Assembly (NCBI GenBank): GCA_028698995.1
Contig: JAQVVM010000005.1
Coordinates: forward strand, 1 to 64,000
From: Bacteroidales bacterium
Lineage (GTDB): Bacteria; Bacteroidota; Bacteroidia; Bacteroidales; PXBB01
Reading direction: 5' to 3'
Length of the DNA stretch: 64,000 nt
The translations under genes and the position numbers were made by a program. Position 1 is the stretch's first letter. Every line of letters starts with the position of its first letter. A model generated the notes under the pieces. It made no database searches, had not been told where the DNA came from, and saw nothing but the letters and a program-made list of their open reading frames with translations. Shown here piece by piece: positions 8,492 to 16,777 of this stretch.

Positions 8492-8878
8492 ATGAATAAC
8501 AACACATATACACTTTGGAATGGATGGAAAGAAACACCATCAGAAGAATATTCTAATTTTAGTTGGAAAAAATTAGGAATTGGAATCATGACAGGAGGAA
8601 TTGGAGCTTTATATGAAAGTAGTAGAGACAAAAAAAAAGCTATAGCACAAGAAAAACAACAAATTGAGCGAGAAACATTAATTCAAAATGCAATTGCGGC
8701 AGCACAGCTAAAAGAGTTGCAAAATAAAACAAACAAACAAGTAACAGGAACTGCTCAAAAATCATCATCAGAAATAGCAGCCGAAAAGGCTAAAACAAAA
8801 AAAATTATAATAATAGCAGGATCATCCATAGCAGGAGTATTACTGCTAATAACAATAATAAAGATTTTACGAAAATAA
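8492..8878 (+). CDS. single-TM protein, divergent third member of the 6481 family
   Basis: 128 aa with Trp-rich N-terminus, helical middle, block 'SSSEIAAEKAKTKKII' and a TM at 104-125. It is less similar than the other two but shares block order and position of the TM. Confidence 0.65.
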   Translation: MNNNTYTLWNGWKETPSEEYSNFSWKKLGIGIMTGGIGALYESSRDKKKAIAQEKQQIERETLIQNAIAAAQLKELQNKTNKQVTGTAQKSSSEIAAEKAKTKKIIIIAGSSIAGVLLLITIIKILRK

Positions 8879-8899
8879 CAAATAACAAATAACCAACAC

Positions 8900-9142
8900 A
8901 TGACAACAACAAAAAAAGTATTAATTGCAACAGGAGTAACTTTAGTATTAGGAGTATTAGGAATTGTTATCTATAAATCAGTTACTAAAAAACCAACGGA
9001 TGGTAATACACAACAAGGAAGTGGAACAACATCATCAGAAAATAAATTAAATAACTTAAAATTACAACGACCAATAAAAATAACTATGGGAATAAATAAG
9101 GAAAAACTGAGAGAAGCCATACAAAAAGCACAAAACCAATAA
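8900..9142 (+). CDS. small N-anchored membrane protein
   Basis: 80 aa with a TM at 5-25 and a Ser/Thr/Gln linker. The following 88 bp encode a second TM-like segment in another frame without a start codon (see next entry), so the gene may once have been longer. Confidence 0.65.
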   Translation: MTTTKKVLIATGVTLVLGVLGIVIYKSVTKKPTDGNTQQGSGTTSSENKLNNLKLQRPIKITMGINKEKLREAIQKAQNQ

Positions 9143-9230
9143 CAGCACGCAAAACAAAGAAACTATATTTCATGCAGTAGTAGTAATAGGATTTATTGCA
9201 GGAGCAATTTATTTGTACAAAAAACTGTAA
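9143..9230 (+). pseudogene. TM-encoding open stretch without a start codon
   Basis: In the +1 frame relative to the preceding gene, the DNA reads a typical membrane anchor (HAVVVIGFIAGAIYLYKKL, stop at 9228-9230), but no ATG, GTG or TTG precedes it in frame nearby. It could be the remnant of a lost small membrane gene, the product of a frameshift from 8900-9142, or an assembly error. Confidence 0.4.
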
Positions 9231-9332
9231 ACAAGCCATAAGACGGAAGCACAACTACAAACCAAACTCCTTCCCTTTGGGAAGGTTGGGATGGGAACCT
9301 TATAAACTAAATTCAAACATCAAACATTAAAC

Positions 9333-9980
9333 TTGAAAACCTCTAACGCCATATTACTAACCATCGGAATATCCCTTTTAACAGTAGGAGGTTATGTTGT
9401 TTATACTAAACGTAAAGGAATTTCAAGTTTGGCACGTAAGGCTATTAATGTAGCAAAGCAAGAGTTTGAGGCATGGAATAAAAACGGACAATTAAAAGAA
9501 GATGACGATTCTATTTTTGATAGAGTAAAAGCATATTGGCAAGAAGGAGCAGAAGTTTTTTGGGATAAAGCTAAAATGCTAAACGAAGCGTGGTCGGCAG
9601 CCTTTATTAGCTATGTAATGAAAAAATCTGGAGCAGGAGATAAGTTTAAATATAGCACCTCTCACTCAGTTTATATTAGAGATGCCGTAAAAAACAGAAA
9701 GGAAAATAACAACAATCCTTTTAAAGCTTATAAGCCTGAAGAAGTAAGTTTAGAAAAAGGAGACATAGTTTGTTATCCTCGCCAAAGTGGAGTAAATTAT
9801 GATAGCACAGGAAATTATGCCAGCCATTGTGATATTGTAATTGATGTAGAAAAAGACAAAGCAATAACAGTAGGAGGAAATGTAAGTAATTCCGTTTCTA
9901 AAACAAATGTAGCTATAGATAAAACCAAAAAAATAACCGACAAAAAATACTTTGTAGTAATTAAAAATAAAAAAACATAA
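9333..9980 (+). CDS. TM-anchored DUF2272-like cell-wall hydrolase
   Basis: 215 aa, start TTG at 9333 after the AT-rich leader. TM at 5-24. The remainder matches the DUF2272 layout: WSAAFISYVM (87-96), a HSVY motif, EKGDIVCYPR (141-150), SHCDIVIDV (164-172) and a GGNVSNSV strand. This NlpC/P60-type fold is associated with peptidoglycan cleavage. The usual Cys nucleophile position reads Ser in 'WSAAF', which may be normal for this family. Probably a virion-bound entry enzyme. Confidence 0.7.
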   Translation: MKTSNAILLTIGISLLTVGGYVVYTKRKGISSLARKAINVAKQEFEAWNKNGQLKEDDDSIFDRVKAYWQEGAEVFWDKAKMLNEAWSAAFISYVMKKSGAGDKFKYSTSHSVYIRDAVKNRKENNNNPFKAYKPEEVSLEKGDIVCYPRQSGVNYDSTGNYASHCDIVIDVEKDKAITVGGNVSNSVSKTNVAIDKTKKITDKKYFVVIKNKKT

Positions 9981-9993
9981 AAAAGTCCGAAAT

Positions 9994-10269
9994 ATGAGCA
10001 ATCAAACACCATTATTTACCAAAACACTTACTTCAGCAGACTCGCCATTCACTATTATAGAAGATGATGGAATTGCAAAATGGAGTTTAGAAACAGTAAC
10101 GGGTCCATGCACCTTAGAAGGAACAATGAAAATAAGAAGTCTGGCATCAGGGCCAATAACCATTGCAGAAGGAAAAACAGTTTCAGATACCTCCCAAAGT
10201 GCCAGATGCTGCCTTACGCTAACTATCCCGGAAGGATCAACCGTAATATTTATGGCATCACAAACATAA
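9994..10269 (+). CDS. small beta-rich structural protein
   Basis: 91 aa, no TM, Thr/Ser-rich strands and two adjacent Cys residues (ARCCLTLTIPEGS). It resembles short phage decoration or spike proteins in composition. No family assigned. It starts 14 bp after the hydrolase. Confidence 0.6.
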   Translation: MSNQTPLFTKTLTSADSPFTIIEDDGIAKWSLETVTGPCTLEGTMKIRSLASGPITIAEGKTVSDTSQSARCCLTLTIPEGSTVIFMASQT

Positions 10270-10344
10270 TTAACATGAAAAAAATTGCATATCATCATAT
10301 TTGCGAGAACTTAAACTATAAACTTTTAAACCAATAAACTAATT

Positions 10345-10752
10345 ATGGAAACAAACTTAACAGACAACCAAAAAAGTAGAATACGTAACTTAGATGCTAT
10401 AAGTGCCTCTGCTGCATTAATAGGAAACATTAGCGGATTAATGTATGCTAACAAAACCGGTGGTGGCTTTTAGAGATACGTAGGATATGCCCTTCTGGGA
10501 GGTGCAGTATTCGTATTACCCGCAATGTTAGTAACCACTCCGTTTAAAAATAAAATTTTAAAAGAATGAGACGAAACCAACAAAGGTGACGAACAAAAAT
10601 CGGGATTTATAGCTAGAAAAACTATTTTTCAAAAACCTGTTATAAGCACTCAAAAAGATATGTATTTATGCCATAACCCACAAACAGGACATGGATATGT
10701 TGGGTTTAGTCCTTGTGAAGCAGGATATGAAGATATTACACCAGAATCTTAA
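10345..10752 (+). pseudogene. membrane protein gene interrupted by in-frame TAG and TGA
   Basis: From ATG 10345 one frame runs 136 codons to TAA 10750-10752, interrupted only by TAG (10471-10473, codon 43) and TGA (10567-10569, codon 75). All three parts look coding: N-terminal helix, then YALLGGAVFVLPAMLV (TM), then a domain with DMYLCHNPQTGHGYVGF and a closing acidic end. Both TAG and TGA are used as normal stops nearby (1242, 4407, 8083), so the code is standard. Two nonsense mutations, readthrough or sequence errors are the options. Confidence 0.6.
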
Positions 10753-10756
10753 AATA

Positions 10757-10869
10757 GTCGGAAGTCGGAAGTCCGAAGATTGAAGACTGAGAACTGAAGA
10801 CTGTGAACTGAATATTGCGTCTTTTCGAGAGATTTAAACTAATAAACTTTCAACCTTATAAACCAACCT
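10757..10869 (+). repeat. GAAG-type and GCGTCTT-type intergenic repeats
   Basis: Degenerate copies of the 'gtcggaagtcggaagtccgaag' and 'gcgtcttttcgagag' repeats are followed by the AT-rich leader (aaactaataaactttcaacc) that ends at the ATG of the GH73 gene. Confidence 0.65.
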
Positions 10870-11463
10870 ATGTACACTAGAGAAGAATTTACCCTAAAAT
10901 ACAGTCCGTTTATTGCAAAAGCAGTAAAAGGAACAGGTTTATTAGTAGGTACCGTCCTTTCTCAAGCAATAATAGAAAGCCAAGGAAAAATGCCTGATGG
11001 AAGTTATAAGGTGGGAGCAAGTAAATTAGCCAAAGAATCTAATAATTATTTTGGAATAAAATGCCATAATTGGAGCGGAAAAACGTATAATATTAGCACG
11101 GGAGAATACAAACCTTCCGGAGAATATTACGTAGATAAAAATGCTTGTTTCAGAGCATATAATAGTGTAGAAGATAGTATTAAAGATTATGTAAAATTCT
11201 TAAAAGAAAACCCAAGATATGAAGCAGCAGGGGTATTTAATGCCAAAACAGTAAGAGAACAAGCAGAAGCACTAAAAAAAGCAGGATATGCTACTGCATT
11301 AAATTATCCAAGCACCATAGAAAGTGTGTATAACGGAATTAAAAGTAAAATTATTGAAGTAACTGAAATTCAACGTAAATTTGTAAAACAATACTGGTGG
11401 GCAATAGGTTTAGGAATTGTTGGAACAGCAGGGTTAATTTACGGAGCAACTAGAAAATCTTAA
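10870..11463 (+). CDS. GH73-type glucosaminidase with C-terminal TM
   Basis: 197 aa. Hallmarks of the mannosyl-glycoprotein endo-beta-N-acetylglucosaminidase family: SQAIIESQGK with the probable catalytic Glu36, KLAKESNNYFGIKC (52-65), then FRAYNSVEDSIKDYVKFL and ALKKAGYAT. A TM at 174-192 anchors it, with the enzyme N-terminal to the anchor. It cuts glycan strands. Membrane anchoring resembles the P7 transglycosylase logic of PRD1-like viruses and suggests entry rather than late lysis. Confidence 0.85.
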   Translation: MYTREEFTLKYSPFIAKAVKGTGLLVGTVLSQAIIESQGKMPDGSYKVGASKLAKESNNYFGIKCHNWSGKTYNISTGEYKPSGEYYVDKNACFRAYNSVEDSIKDYVKFLKENPRYEAAGVFNAKTVREQAEALKKAGYATALNYPSTIESVYNGIKSKIIEVTEIQRKFVKQYWWAIGLGIVGTAGLIYGATRKS

Positions 11464-11588
11464 ATATGAAAATGAATAAATGTGAAAATGTGAGGATTGA
11501 AGACTGGAAATGTGCGTTAGCCTTCCCCTCTTGAGAGGGGGTGGGGGTGTGTAATAAAACAATAATAAACTCATAAATTAAAAAAAAA

Positions 11589-12311
11589 ATGAATCAAAAA
11601 TTAACAACACAAGTAGGAGCAGGAACAACCAAATTAACTCCAACCATGAACATTATAGAAGTAGATACTTCCGAAGGGGCTGTAGAACTAATAATGCCTT
11701 CTACCACAGAAATTCAAAGAGTATTTGGTGGAAGCCCTGTAAAATTTGTAATACAAGATGTTACAGGAAATGCAGCTACCAATAATATTACCATAAAGCC
11801 AAACCCAAACACATCGGAAACAGTAAATAACCTTACTGAGGTAGTATTAAGCATAAGCAATATTGCAGCAACAATAATTCCGATATACGGATTAGGTTAT
11901 GCTATAGATCCAAATATGGTTAGTGGTGGGGGTGGTGGAAGTAATGGGTTTAAAGTTTTTAACTTTAATTATGAAGATTTACAGCCAGATGATACTACTA
12001 CCAAATTTTTACCAATAGAAGATGTGGCAGCAGGAAATTATACCGTAGAAACTTTTTACCAACAAGTACAAGCTGCCGTAGGGGTAGATGGAATTGTAAG
12101 TCTCAAATTAAAATCTCCTAGTGACGGTTCTAATTTGAATGAAAATGTTATTATTACAGGACAACAATCTAACACTCCATCCATATATACTTTAACAGAT
12201 GAAACTTCTTTAGGAGTAGAGTTTTCTTTAATTATGAGTTTAGGAGTCATTAACGATTTAAACGCAGGAGAATGGAATATATATTACAGAATTACAGCCA
12301 TAGCCAGTTAA
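11589..12311 (+). CDS. beta-rich two-domain structural protein
   Basis: 240 aa, no TM. Two beta domains are separated by a Gly hinge (SGGGGGSNG, about residues 116-124). The first domain resembles trimeric-fibre head segments (GTTKLTPTMNIIEVD). Composition and hinge fit a spike or penton-type protein. Its 3' end overlaps the next gene by 40 bp. Confidence 0.65.
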   Translation: MNQKLTTQVGAGTTKLTPTMNIIEVDTSEGAVELIMPSTTEIQRVFGGSPVKFVIQDVTGNAATNNITIKPNPNTSETVNNLTEVVLSISNIAATIIPIYGLGYAIDPNMVSGGGGGSNGFKVFNFNYEDLQPDDTTTKFLPIEDVAAGNYTVETFYQQVQAAVGVDGIVSLKLKSPSDGSNLNENVIITGQQSNTPSIYTLTDETSLGVEFSLIMSLGVINDLNAGEWNIYYRITAIAS

Positions 12312-12757
12312 ATAGTAATTTTTATAGTATTCAATATGTTAAAAATAAAGAGTTATTAGTATTGAACCATAAAAACAAAGGAGCAATAATGTTTATTGAC
12401 AAACATATATTCAATAGATATAAAGATGTGCTAAATAAAGTAAGCGGAAATGTACTTTGTTTAGGATTAGGATTAGGACTTGCTTATCATGTTGCTAAAA
12501 CCAATAAAAACATAAAAAGTATTAACTTTGTAGAGATAGACAATGAATTAATAAATTTTTTAAATCCAATTACTAATACTTGGGAAACGAATATTTATAA
12601 TGGAAATGCGTTAACCTACCATCCAACAAAAAATTACGATTATATTTTTTGTGATATAGCTATTAAAAAAGAGAAAAAAAATAAAGAAATAGCAAAACAA
12701 ATAAAAAATCAATATAAAAACAGCAAAGTAATATTTTTAGAAGGAATGTATAACTAA
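12272..12757 (+). CDS. class I SAM-dependent methyltransferase-fold protein
   Basis: 161 aa. Motif I VLCLGLGLGLAYHVA (61-75), acidic loop INFVEID (84-90) and a later DYIFCDI strand give a Rossmann SAM/decarboxylated-SAM binding core similar to spermidine-synthase-like proteins. There is no obvious target-recognition domain. The 40-bp overlap with the previous gene is long; a downstream Met (nt 12389) would lose the N-terminal strand set, so the upstream start is preferred. Confidence 0.65.
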   Translation: MEYILQNYSHSQLNSNFYSIQYVKNKELLVLNHKNKGAIMFIDKHIFNRYKDVLNKVSGNVLCLGLGLGLAYHVAKTNKNIKSINFVEIDNELINFLNPITNTWETNIYNGNALTYHPTKNYDYIFCDIAIKKEKKNKEIAKQIKNQYKNSKVIFLEGMYN

Positions 12758-12810
12758 CCAATAACTAACTTCGGACTTCGGTCTTCCGACTTCCAACTAA
12801 AACTAACAAA

Positions 12811-13221
12811 ATGACACTAACCGGACTAATAAAAGACAAAAACGAAACCTTACCAGGAGCAAATATATTTATTTCTGATGCCAACGGCAAAGCATTAACT
12901 CCATTAAGAGGCGATTCTTCTGATGTGGTTACAGGAGGGTATATTTTAGAAGATGTAAAACCAGAAGACTACGTTACCGTTTCTTATGTAGGCTACAAAA
13001 AAAATACTAAAAAAGTAGCAGATTTAGGAAACTCAGGAAATACTATTCGTTACGATTTTATACTACAGCCCGATACAGCAGAGTTACAAGGATTTGAAAT
13101 AGTAGAATACCAAACACAACCAACCTCTCCAACAATAAAAAAAGATAACAATTGGCTAATGTATAGCGGAATTGGATTACTAGCCATTATTGTAGGTGGA
13201 ATAACCTATAAAGCACTATAA
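12811..13221 (+). CDS. CarboxypepD_reg-like beta domain with C-terminal TM
   Basis: 136 aa. Residues 1-95 show the typical fold signature TLTGLIKDKNETLPGANIFI ... TGGYILEDVKPEDYVTVSYVGYKK, common at the N-terminus of Bacteroidetes TonB-dependent receptors. A TM at about 114-134 anchors it. Here it stands alone, probably as a virion or cell-surface adhesion module, and it supports a Bacteroidetes host. Confidence 0.75.
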   Translation: MTLTGLIKDKNETLPGANIFISDANGKALTPLRGDSSDVVTGGYILEDVKPEDYVTVSYVGYKKNTKKVADLGNSGNTIRYDFILQPDTAELQGFEIVEYQTQPTSPTIKKDNNWLMYSGIGLLAIIVGGITYKAL

Positions 13222-13281
13222 AAAAAACAAACTAAAAATAAAGACTTCCGACTTCGGTCTTCGGTCTTCAAACTTAAAACC

Positions 13282-13485
13282 ATGACAACGACAACAAAAA
13301 TAATAACAGGAATAGCAATAGTGGCAGTAGCTTCTTTTGCAGGATATAAAATATATCAAAACTACAAGATAAACAAGTACTTTCCAAAAAACACCAATAA
13401 AGACGATGAAAAATCAGCCATGAGTGGAAATTTTAAAAATGCCATTAAGCAAAAATACAAAACCCCATTATGGACAGTAAATTAA
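13282..13485 (+). CDS. small N-anchored membrane protein
   Basis: 67 aa, TM at 6-24, basic polar tail. No family recognised. The upstream gap carries the GACTTCCGACTTCGG repeat (13243-13270). Confidence 0.6.
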   Translation: MTTTTKIITGIAIVAVASFAGYKIYQNYKINKYFPKNTNKDDEKSAMSGNFKNAIKQKYKTPLWTVN

Positions 13486-13558
13486 CTAAAAACCAACTCC
13501 TTCCCCTTGGGAAGGTTGGGATGGGAACCTTATAAACCTTTAACCTTATAAACCAAAC

Positions 13559-14077
13559 ATGAACTTACCAACAAAAATAGCAATAGGCAGCGGATTGTCA
13601 CTAATAGCAATAGCAACATTAGCCTACCTAAACAAACAAGCCAAAGCATTGTACGATGCGTGTTTTACAGTTGCAGGAGCTGTAGTACATACCATTTCTT
13701 TCGATAATATGGAGTTTGATGTGCTAATGAGTATTCAAAACAAAAGCGATATGTCGTTTACCATTACCAGCCAAAACTATAATATTTATGTAAATAAAAT
13801 GTTGGTAGCAGAAGTGGCAAACAATGAAAACGTAAAAATTGCCTCCAACGGACAAAGCAATATGAAGATAAACGTAAAGTTTAATCCTCAAGATTTACTG
13901 AAAAAAGGAATTGAAAACATAACAGCATTGCTAAAAAATAAAGATAGTTTAGTGGTAGAAATTAAAGGAAATATATCTATTGGAGCCGGAATAGTTTCTT
14001 TTAAAAACTACAAAGTAGATGAAAGATTGCTAATGAAAGAATTGCTATCGCCAAGTAAAAAGACTAATAAATGTTAA
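13559..14077 (+). CDS. TM-anchored LEA-2/WHy-like domain protein
   Basis: 172 aa. TM at 5-24, then a beta domain with the LEA-2 pattern: an 'N-x-SD-x-SF-T' strand (NKSDMSFTITSQNYNIYVN), KMLVAEVANNENVKI and a GQSNMKINVKF strand. Such domains occur in membrane-anchored bacterial proteins. A structural membrane protein is likely. Confidence 0.65.
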   Translation: MNLPTKIAIGSGLSLIAIATLAYLNKQAKALYDACFTVAGAVVHTISFDNMEFDVLMSIQNKSDMSFTITSQNYNIYVNKMLVAEVANNENVKIASNGQSNMKINVKFNPQDLLKKGIENITALLKNKDSLVVEIKGNISIGAGIVSFKNYKVDERLLMKELLSPSKKTNKC

Positions 14078-14087
14078 ATTTTTTTTT

Positions 14088-14095
14088 TACCTTTG
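14088..14095 (+). promoter_or_regulatory. -7 element TACCTTTG upstream of 14121
   Basis: TACCTTTG fits the Bacteroidetes -7 consensus TAnnTTTG and lies 25 bp before the ATG at 14121, after an oligo-T tract. No clear TTG -33 element is visible, so strength is uncertain. Confidence 0.5.
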
Positions 14096-14120
14096 TTTTT
14101 TAAACTAAAACAAAAAAGAT

Positions 14121-14471
14121 ATGCAAGATAAAATAATAGCAGAAATTAAAAAGGCTTTTGAAAAAATTAGTACTACAAAAGGCATAGAAAAAAACAAAAT
14201 AAGAGTAAAAATTTATAAAAAAGGCATTTTAAAAAGTTTGCATTACGAAGTTTTTGAAGGAACACAAAAAAAGTACGATACTACTTTAGGCGAATTACTA
14301 AACCCAACTATTTCAATAATGGCAAGCCCAGTACTAAGTGCAAAAGTAAGCAATGTAACAACCGAGCAATTAAAAAACGTAATACTAATGATGCCAAAAG
14401 AAGAAATAAACATATATGTTTGCGATGATAATTGGCAAGGAAAACAAATTAAATCATCAGAAATATTTTAA
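14121..14471 (+). CDS. hypothetical soluble protein
   Basis: 116 aa, no TM, mixed alpha/beta, basic N-terminal half (KKAFEKISTTKGIEKNK). It probably begins a new transcript from the -7 element at 14088. No family recognised. Confidence 0.6.
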   Translation: MQDKIIAEIKKAFEKISTTKGIEKNKIRVKIYKKGILKSLHYEVFEGTQKKYDTTLGELLNPTISIMASPVLSAKVSNVTTEQLKNVILMMPKEEINIYVCDDNWQGKQIKSSEIF

Positions 14472-14484
14472 ATAAACAAACAAA

Positions 14485-14865
14485 ATGCAAGAAGTACCTA
14501 CCACTCATAAACAAAAAACATTCTTAAAAGACCTAGCATCTCATGCAATAAAAATTATTATAGGAGCAATTGTAGTAGCGGTTATGGGTGGTATAGGTTC
14601 TTCGTTTGTTATCTACAATAAAATAGAAACCACCTTGCAAAACGATATTAAGCAAGACCAAACTATTACAGAGGCCATACAAAAAATTGAAAAAATAGAT
14701 GAAAAAGTAGGTAGCACAAATATCAATACAGCCATTTCGGAAGAAAAAATGAAAGGTATAGAAAACCAACTAAACCAATTGCAAGAGCAACAAAAAACCA
14801 TGCAACAAACCCAATTAGACATCCTTAAAATATTAGGGGAAATGAACAGAAGAAATAAGAACTAA
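14485..14865 (+). CDS. membrane protein with TM and coiled coil
   Basis: 126 aa. TM at about 20-45 (HAIKIIIGAIVVAVMGGIGSS), then a heptad-rich coiled coil to the C-terminus (QNDIKQDQTITEAIQKIEKI). The layout resembles phage XhlA-like or spanin-type proteins. It lies just upstream of the M15 endolysin. Confidence 0.65.
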   Translation: MQEVPTTHKQKTFLKDLASHAIKIIIGAIVVAVMGGIGSSFVIYNKIETTLQNDIKQDQTITEAIQKIEKIDEKVGSTNINTAISEEKMKGIENQLNQLQEQQKTMQQTQLDILKILGEMNRRNKN

Positions 14866-14936
14866 AAAAATAAGGTGATAGTTAGTTGGTATTTACAATA
14901 AATAACCTATAAGCTTTTAACCTTATAAACTAATAA

Positions 14937-15296
14937 ATGAGTACGGAAATATTATTTACATTAATTGCAAGCGGAGGCACGTTGTTAGGGGTTTTTTCGG
15001 GTTACTGGTTTAATTCTATTAATAAAAAAACAGAATTATCTGCCGGAGACATACAAAAAAACACCATGGAAATTAGAGAAAACGCATCCAAATTAATGTC
15101 ATTAAAAGAGGCTAACGAAAAAGCAGAAATTCAATTAAAACAAGATATGTCTGCCCTTTCTAAAGAAATGAGAGAAACAACTAAAACAATTAGAGAAATA
15201 GCACAAAAAACGGAATACCATTCGCTTAAAATACAAAATTTAGAAGATCAAAATAAGTATTTTGCAGATGTAATAAGAAAAAACAAATTAAACTAA
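14937..15296 (+). CDS. membrane protein with N-terminal TM and coiled coil
   Basis: 119 aa, TM at 4-24, then a long charged coiled coil. The stop overlaps the start of the endolysin gene (TAATGA, 15294-15299), so the two are coupled. It may be an accessory membrane or spanin-like lysis protein. Confidence 0.65.
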   Translation: MSTEILFTLIASGGTLLGVFSGYWFNSINKKTELSAGDIQKNTMEIRENASKLMSLKEANEKAEIQLKQDMSALSKEMRETTKTIREIAQKTEYHSLKIQNLEDQNKYFADVIRKNKLN

Positions 15297-16066
15297 TGAA
15301 AAAAAGACAACAAGGAACCGAAGTAAGTAATTGGCAACTTTTTTTAAAAAAACAAGGGTTGTACAATGGTAAAATTGATGGGGATTTTTGGAATTTAACC
15401 CATGCTGCTACCGTTTTGTTTCAAAAAAAACATAATTTAAAGCCAGATGGTTGGGCAGGAAATAAAACCATTGCTAAAGCAAAAGAATTAGGGTTTATAG
15501 CACCAGAAAAATCAGCAAACGATTTCTTTCCTCCAAAACCAAGTTTTAATCATTTAACAGGAGCAGAAAGAGAAGATGTTTTTGGAAAAATAAAATACGA
15601 ACCAGCACCAACAAAAACAAATAAAGAAAAAATAAAAATAACCAATAGTTTTGAAAAAGACAACATAGTAATGGTAGAAATTCCACAGTTAGCAAAAGCT
15701 ACTAACGGAAAATATACCAGAATGCGTTTTCATAAAAAAGCAAAATATCAATTATTAAAGTTTTGGGAAGAAATAGAAAAAGAAGGATTACTGCATTTAG
15801 TAGTAAGTTATGCCGGAGCATATTACCCACGTTTTATAAGAGGAAGTATATCTGCACTTAGCAACCACAGTTATGGAACTGCTTTTGATATAAATGCAGA
15901 ATACAATGGATTAGGAAAACAACCCACAAAAGTTGGCGAAAAAGGATCGTTATTGCTTTTAGTAGAAATAGCAAATAAATGGGGATTTTATTGGGGAGGG
16001 CATTTTGCCAGAAAAGACGGAATGCACTTTGAGGTAGCTTTTATTATAGAAGAAGAAAATGCCTAA
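15296..16066 (+). CDS. endolysin: PG-binding domain plus M15 (VanY-type) peptidase
   Basis: 256 aa. Residues 10-65 form a PG_binding_1-like domain (GLYNGKIDGDFWNLTHAA). Residues 140-250 carry M15 zinc-peptidase motifs: SNHSYGTAFDIN (His191, Asp198) and GMHFE (His244), with GFYWGGHF between. This family cleaves peptide stems of peptidoglycan. There is no signal peptide or TM, so a holin or other export is needed. Confidence 0.85.
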   Translation: MKKRQQGTEVSNWQLFLKKQGLYNGKIDGDFWNLTHAATVLFQKKHNLKPDGWAGNKTIAKAKELGFIAPEKSANDFFPPKPSFNHLTGAEREDVFGKIKYEPAPTKTNKEKIKITNSFEKDNIVMVEIPQLAKATNGKYTRMRFHKKAKYQLLKFWEEIEKEGLLHLVVSYAGAYYPRFIRGSISALSNHSYGTAFDINAEYNGLGKQPTKVGEKGSLLLLVEIANKWGFYWGGHFARKDGMHFEVAFIIEEENA

Positions 16067-16091
16067 TGCCTAATACCTAATACCTAATGCC

Positions 16092-16319
16092 ATGATAAAC
16101 GAAACAACACAAGAAACCGTAACAGAAATATCTAAAAGCCAAAACATACGACTAATAGATGTTTTTGTACTAGCACCAATTATGGTATATGCCGGCACAT
16201 TTAAAACATTACCTTTATGGGTAAGAATATCTCTTATAGGAATGGGAGTAGCCACAGCAGTATATAACGGAAAAAACTTTTTACAAAATAAAGCAAATTT
16301 GCAACAAAAGGTTAAGTGA
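16092..16319 (+). CDS. small membrane protein
   Basis: 75 aa with one or two hydrophobic segments (about 25-50: VFVLAPIMVYAGTF, ISLIGMGVATAVY). It lies between endolysin and fibre genes; a holin is possible but not shown. Stop is TGA. Confidence 0.6.
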   Translation: MINETTQETVTEISKSQNIRLIDVFVLAPIMVYAGTFKTLPLWVRISLIGMGVATAVYNGKNFLQNKANLQQKVK

Positions 16320-16366
16320 TAATAATATTAACCTTTTCACCTTACAAACTATTAAACTAGTAAACC

Positions 16367-16777
16367 ATGGAATTAAACAGTTTTGGATTTGGATCAAGCG
16401 GAGGTGGTGGAGGAGCAACTAGCGGAGGAGGCTACATTTTCGCTGCATCAGATGAAACATCAGCTTTAGTAGCAGATGGTGCTACTGCTGTTTATACCGA
16501 TTACATGGCTTATGAGTTAACTGTATCCACAGTAATGATAAACGTAAATACCGCTCCCACAGGAGCTAAAATAATTGTAGATATTCATAAAAATGGATTA
16601 TCTATTTTTAGCACTTTAATTTCTATTGATATTTCAGCAAACACAAGTTTAACAGCATCTGTTCCTTATGTATTAAATGGAACTATAACATTTGCAGTAG
16701 GAGATAAAATAGAAGCATTTATAACGCAAGTAGGTAGTTCAACAGCTGGTGCTGGTCTAAAAATTAAATTATTATGA
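16367..16777 (+). CDS. phage fibre/spike domain protein
   Basis: 136 aa. A Gly-rich N-terminus leads to a well-recognised phage fibre domain: FAASDETSALVADGATAVYT, then VNTAPTGAKIIVDIHKNG, FSTLISIDI and GSSTAGAGLKIKLL at the end. In other phages the module sits in receptor-binding or decoration proteins. ATGA-type overlap couples it to the next gene. Confidence 0.75.
   Translation: MELNSFGFGSSGGGGGATSGGGYIFAASDETSALVADGATAVYTDYMAYELTVSTVMINVNTAPTGAKIIVDIHKNGLSIFSTLISIDISANTSLTASVPYVLNGTITFAVGDKIEAFITQVGSSTAGAGLKIKLL

Noticed and set aside
10080-10337. 85-codon ORF overlapping 9994-10269
   Set aside because: Shadow frame of the beta-rich gene; low-complexity content and no leader.
10345-10752. 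Alternative genetic code (TAG or TGA recoded)
   Set aside because: TAG and TGA end other well-packed genes (for example 1242, 4407, 8083, 16319), and no suppressor tRNA is present.
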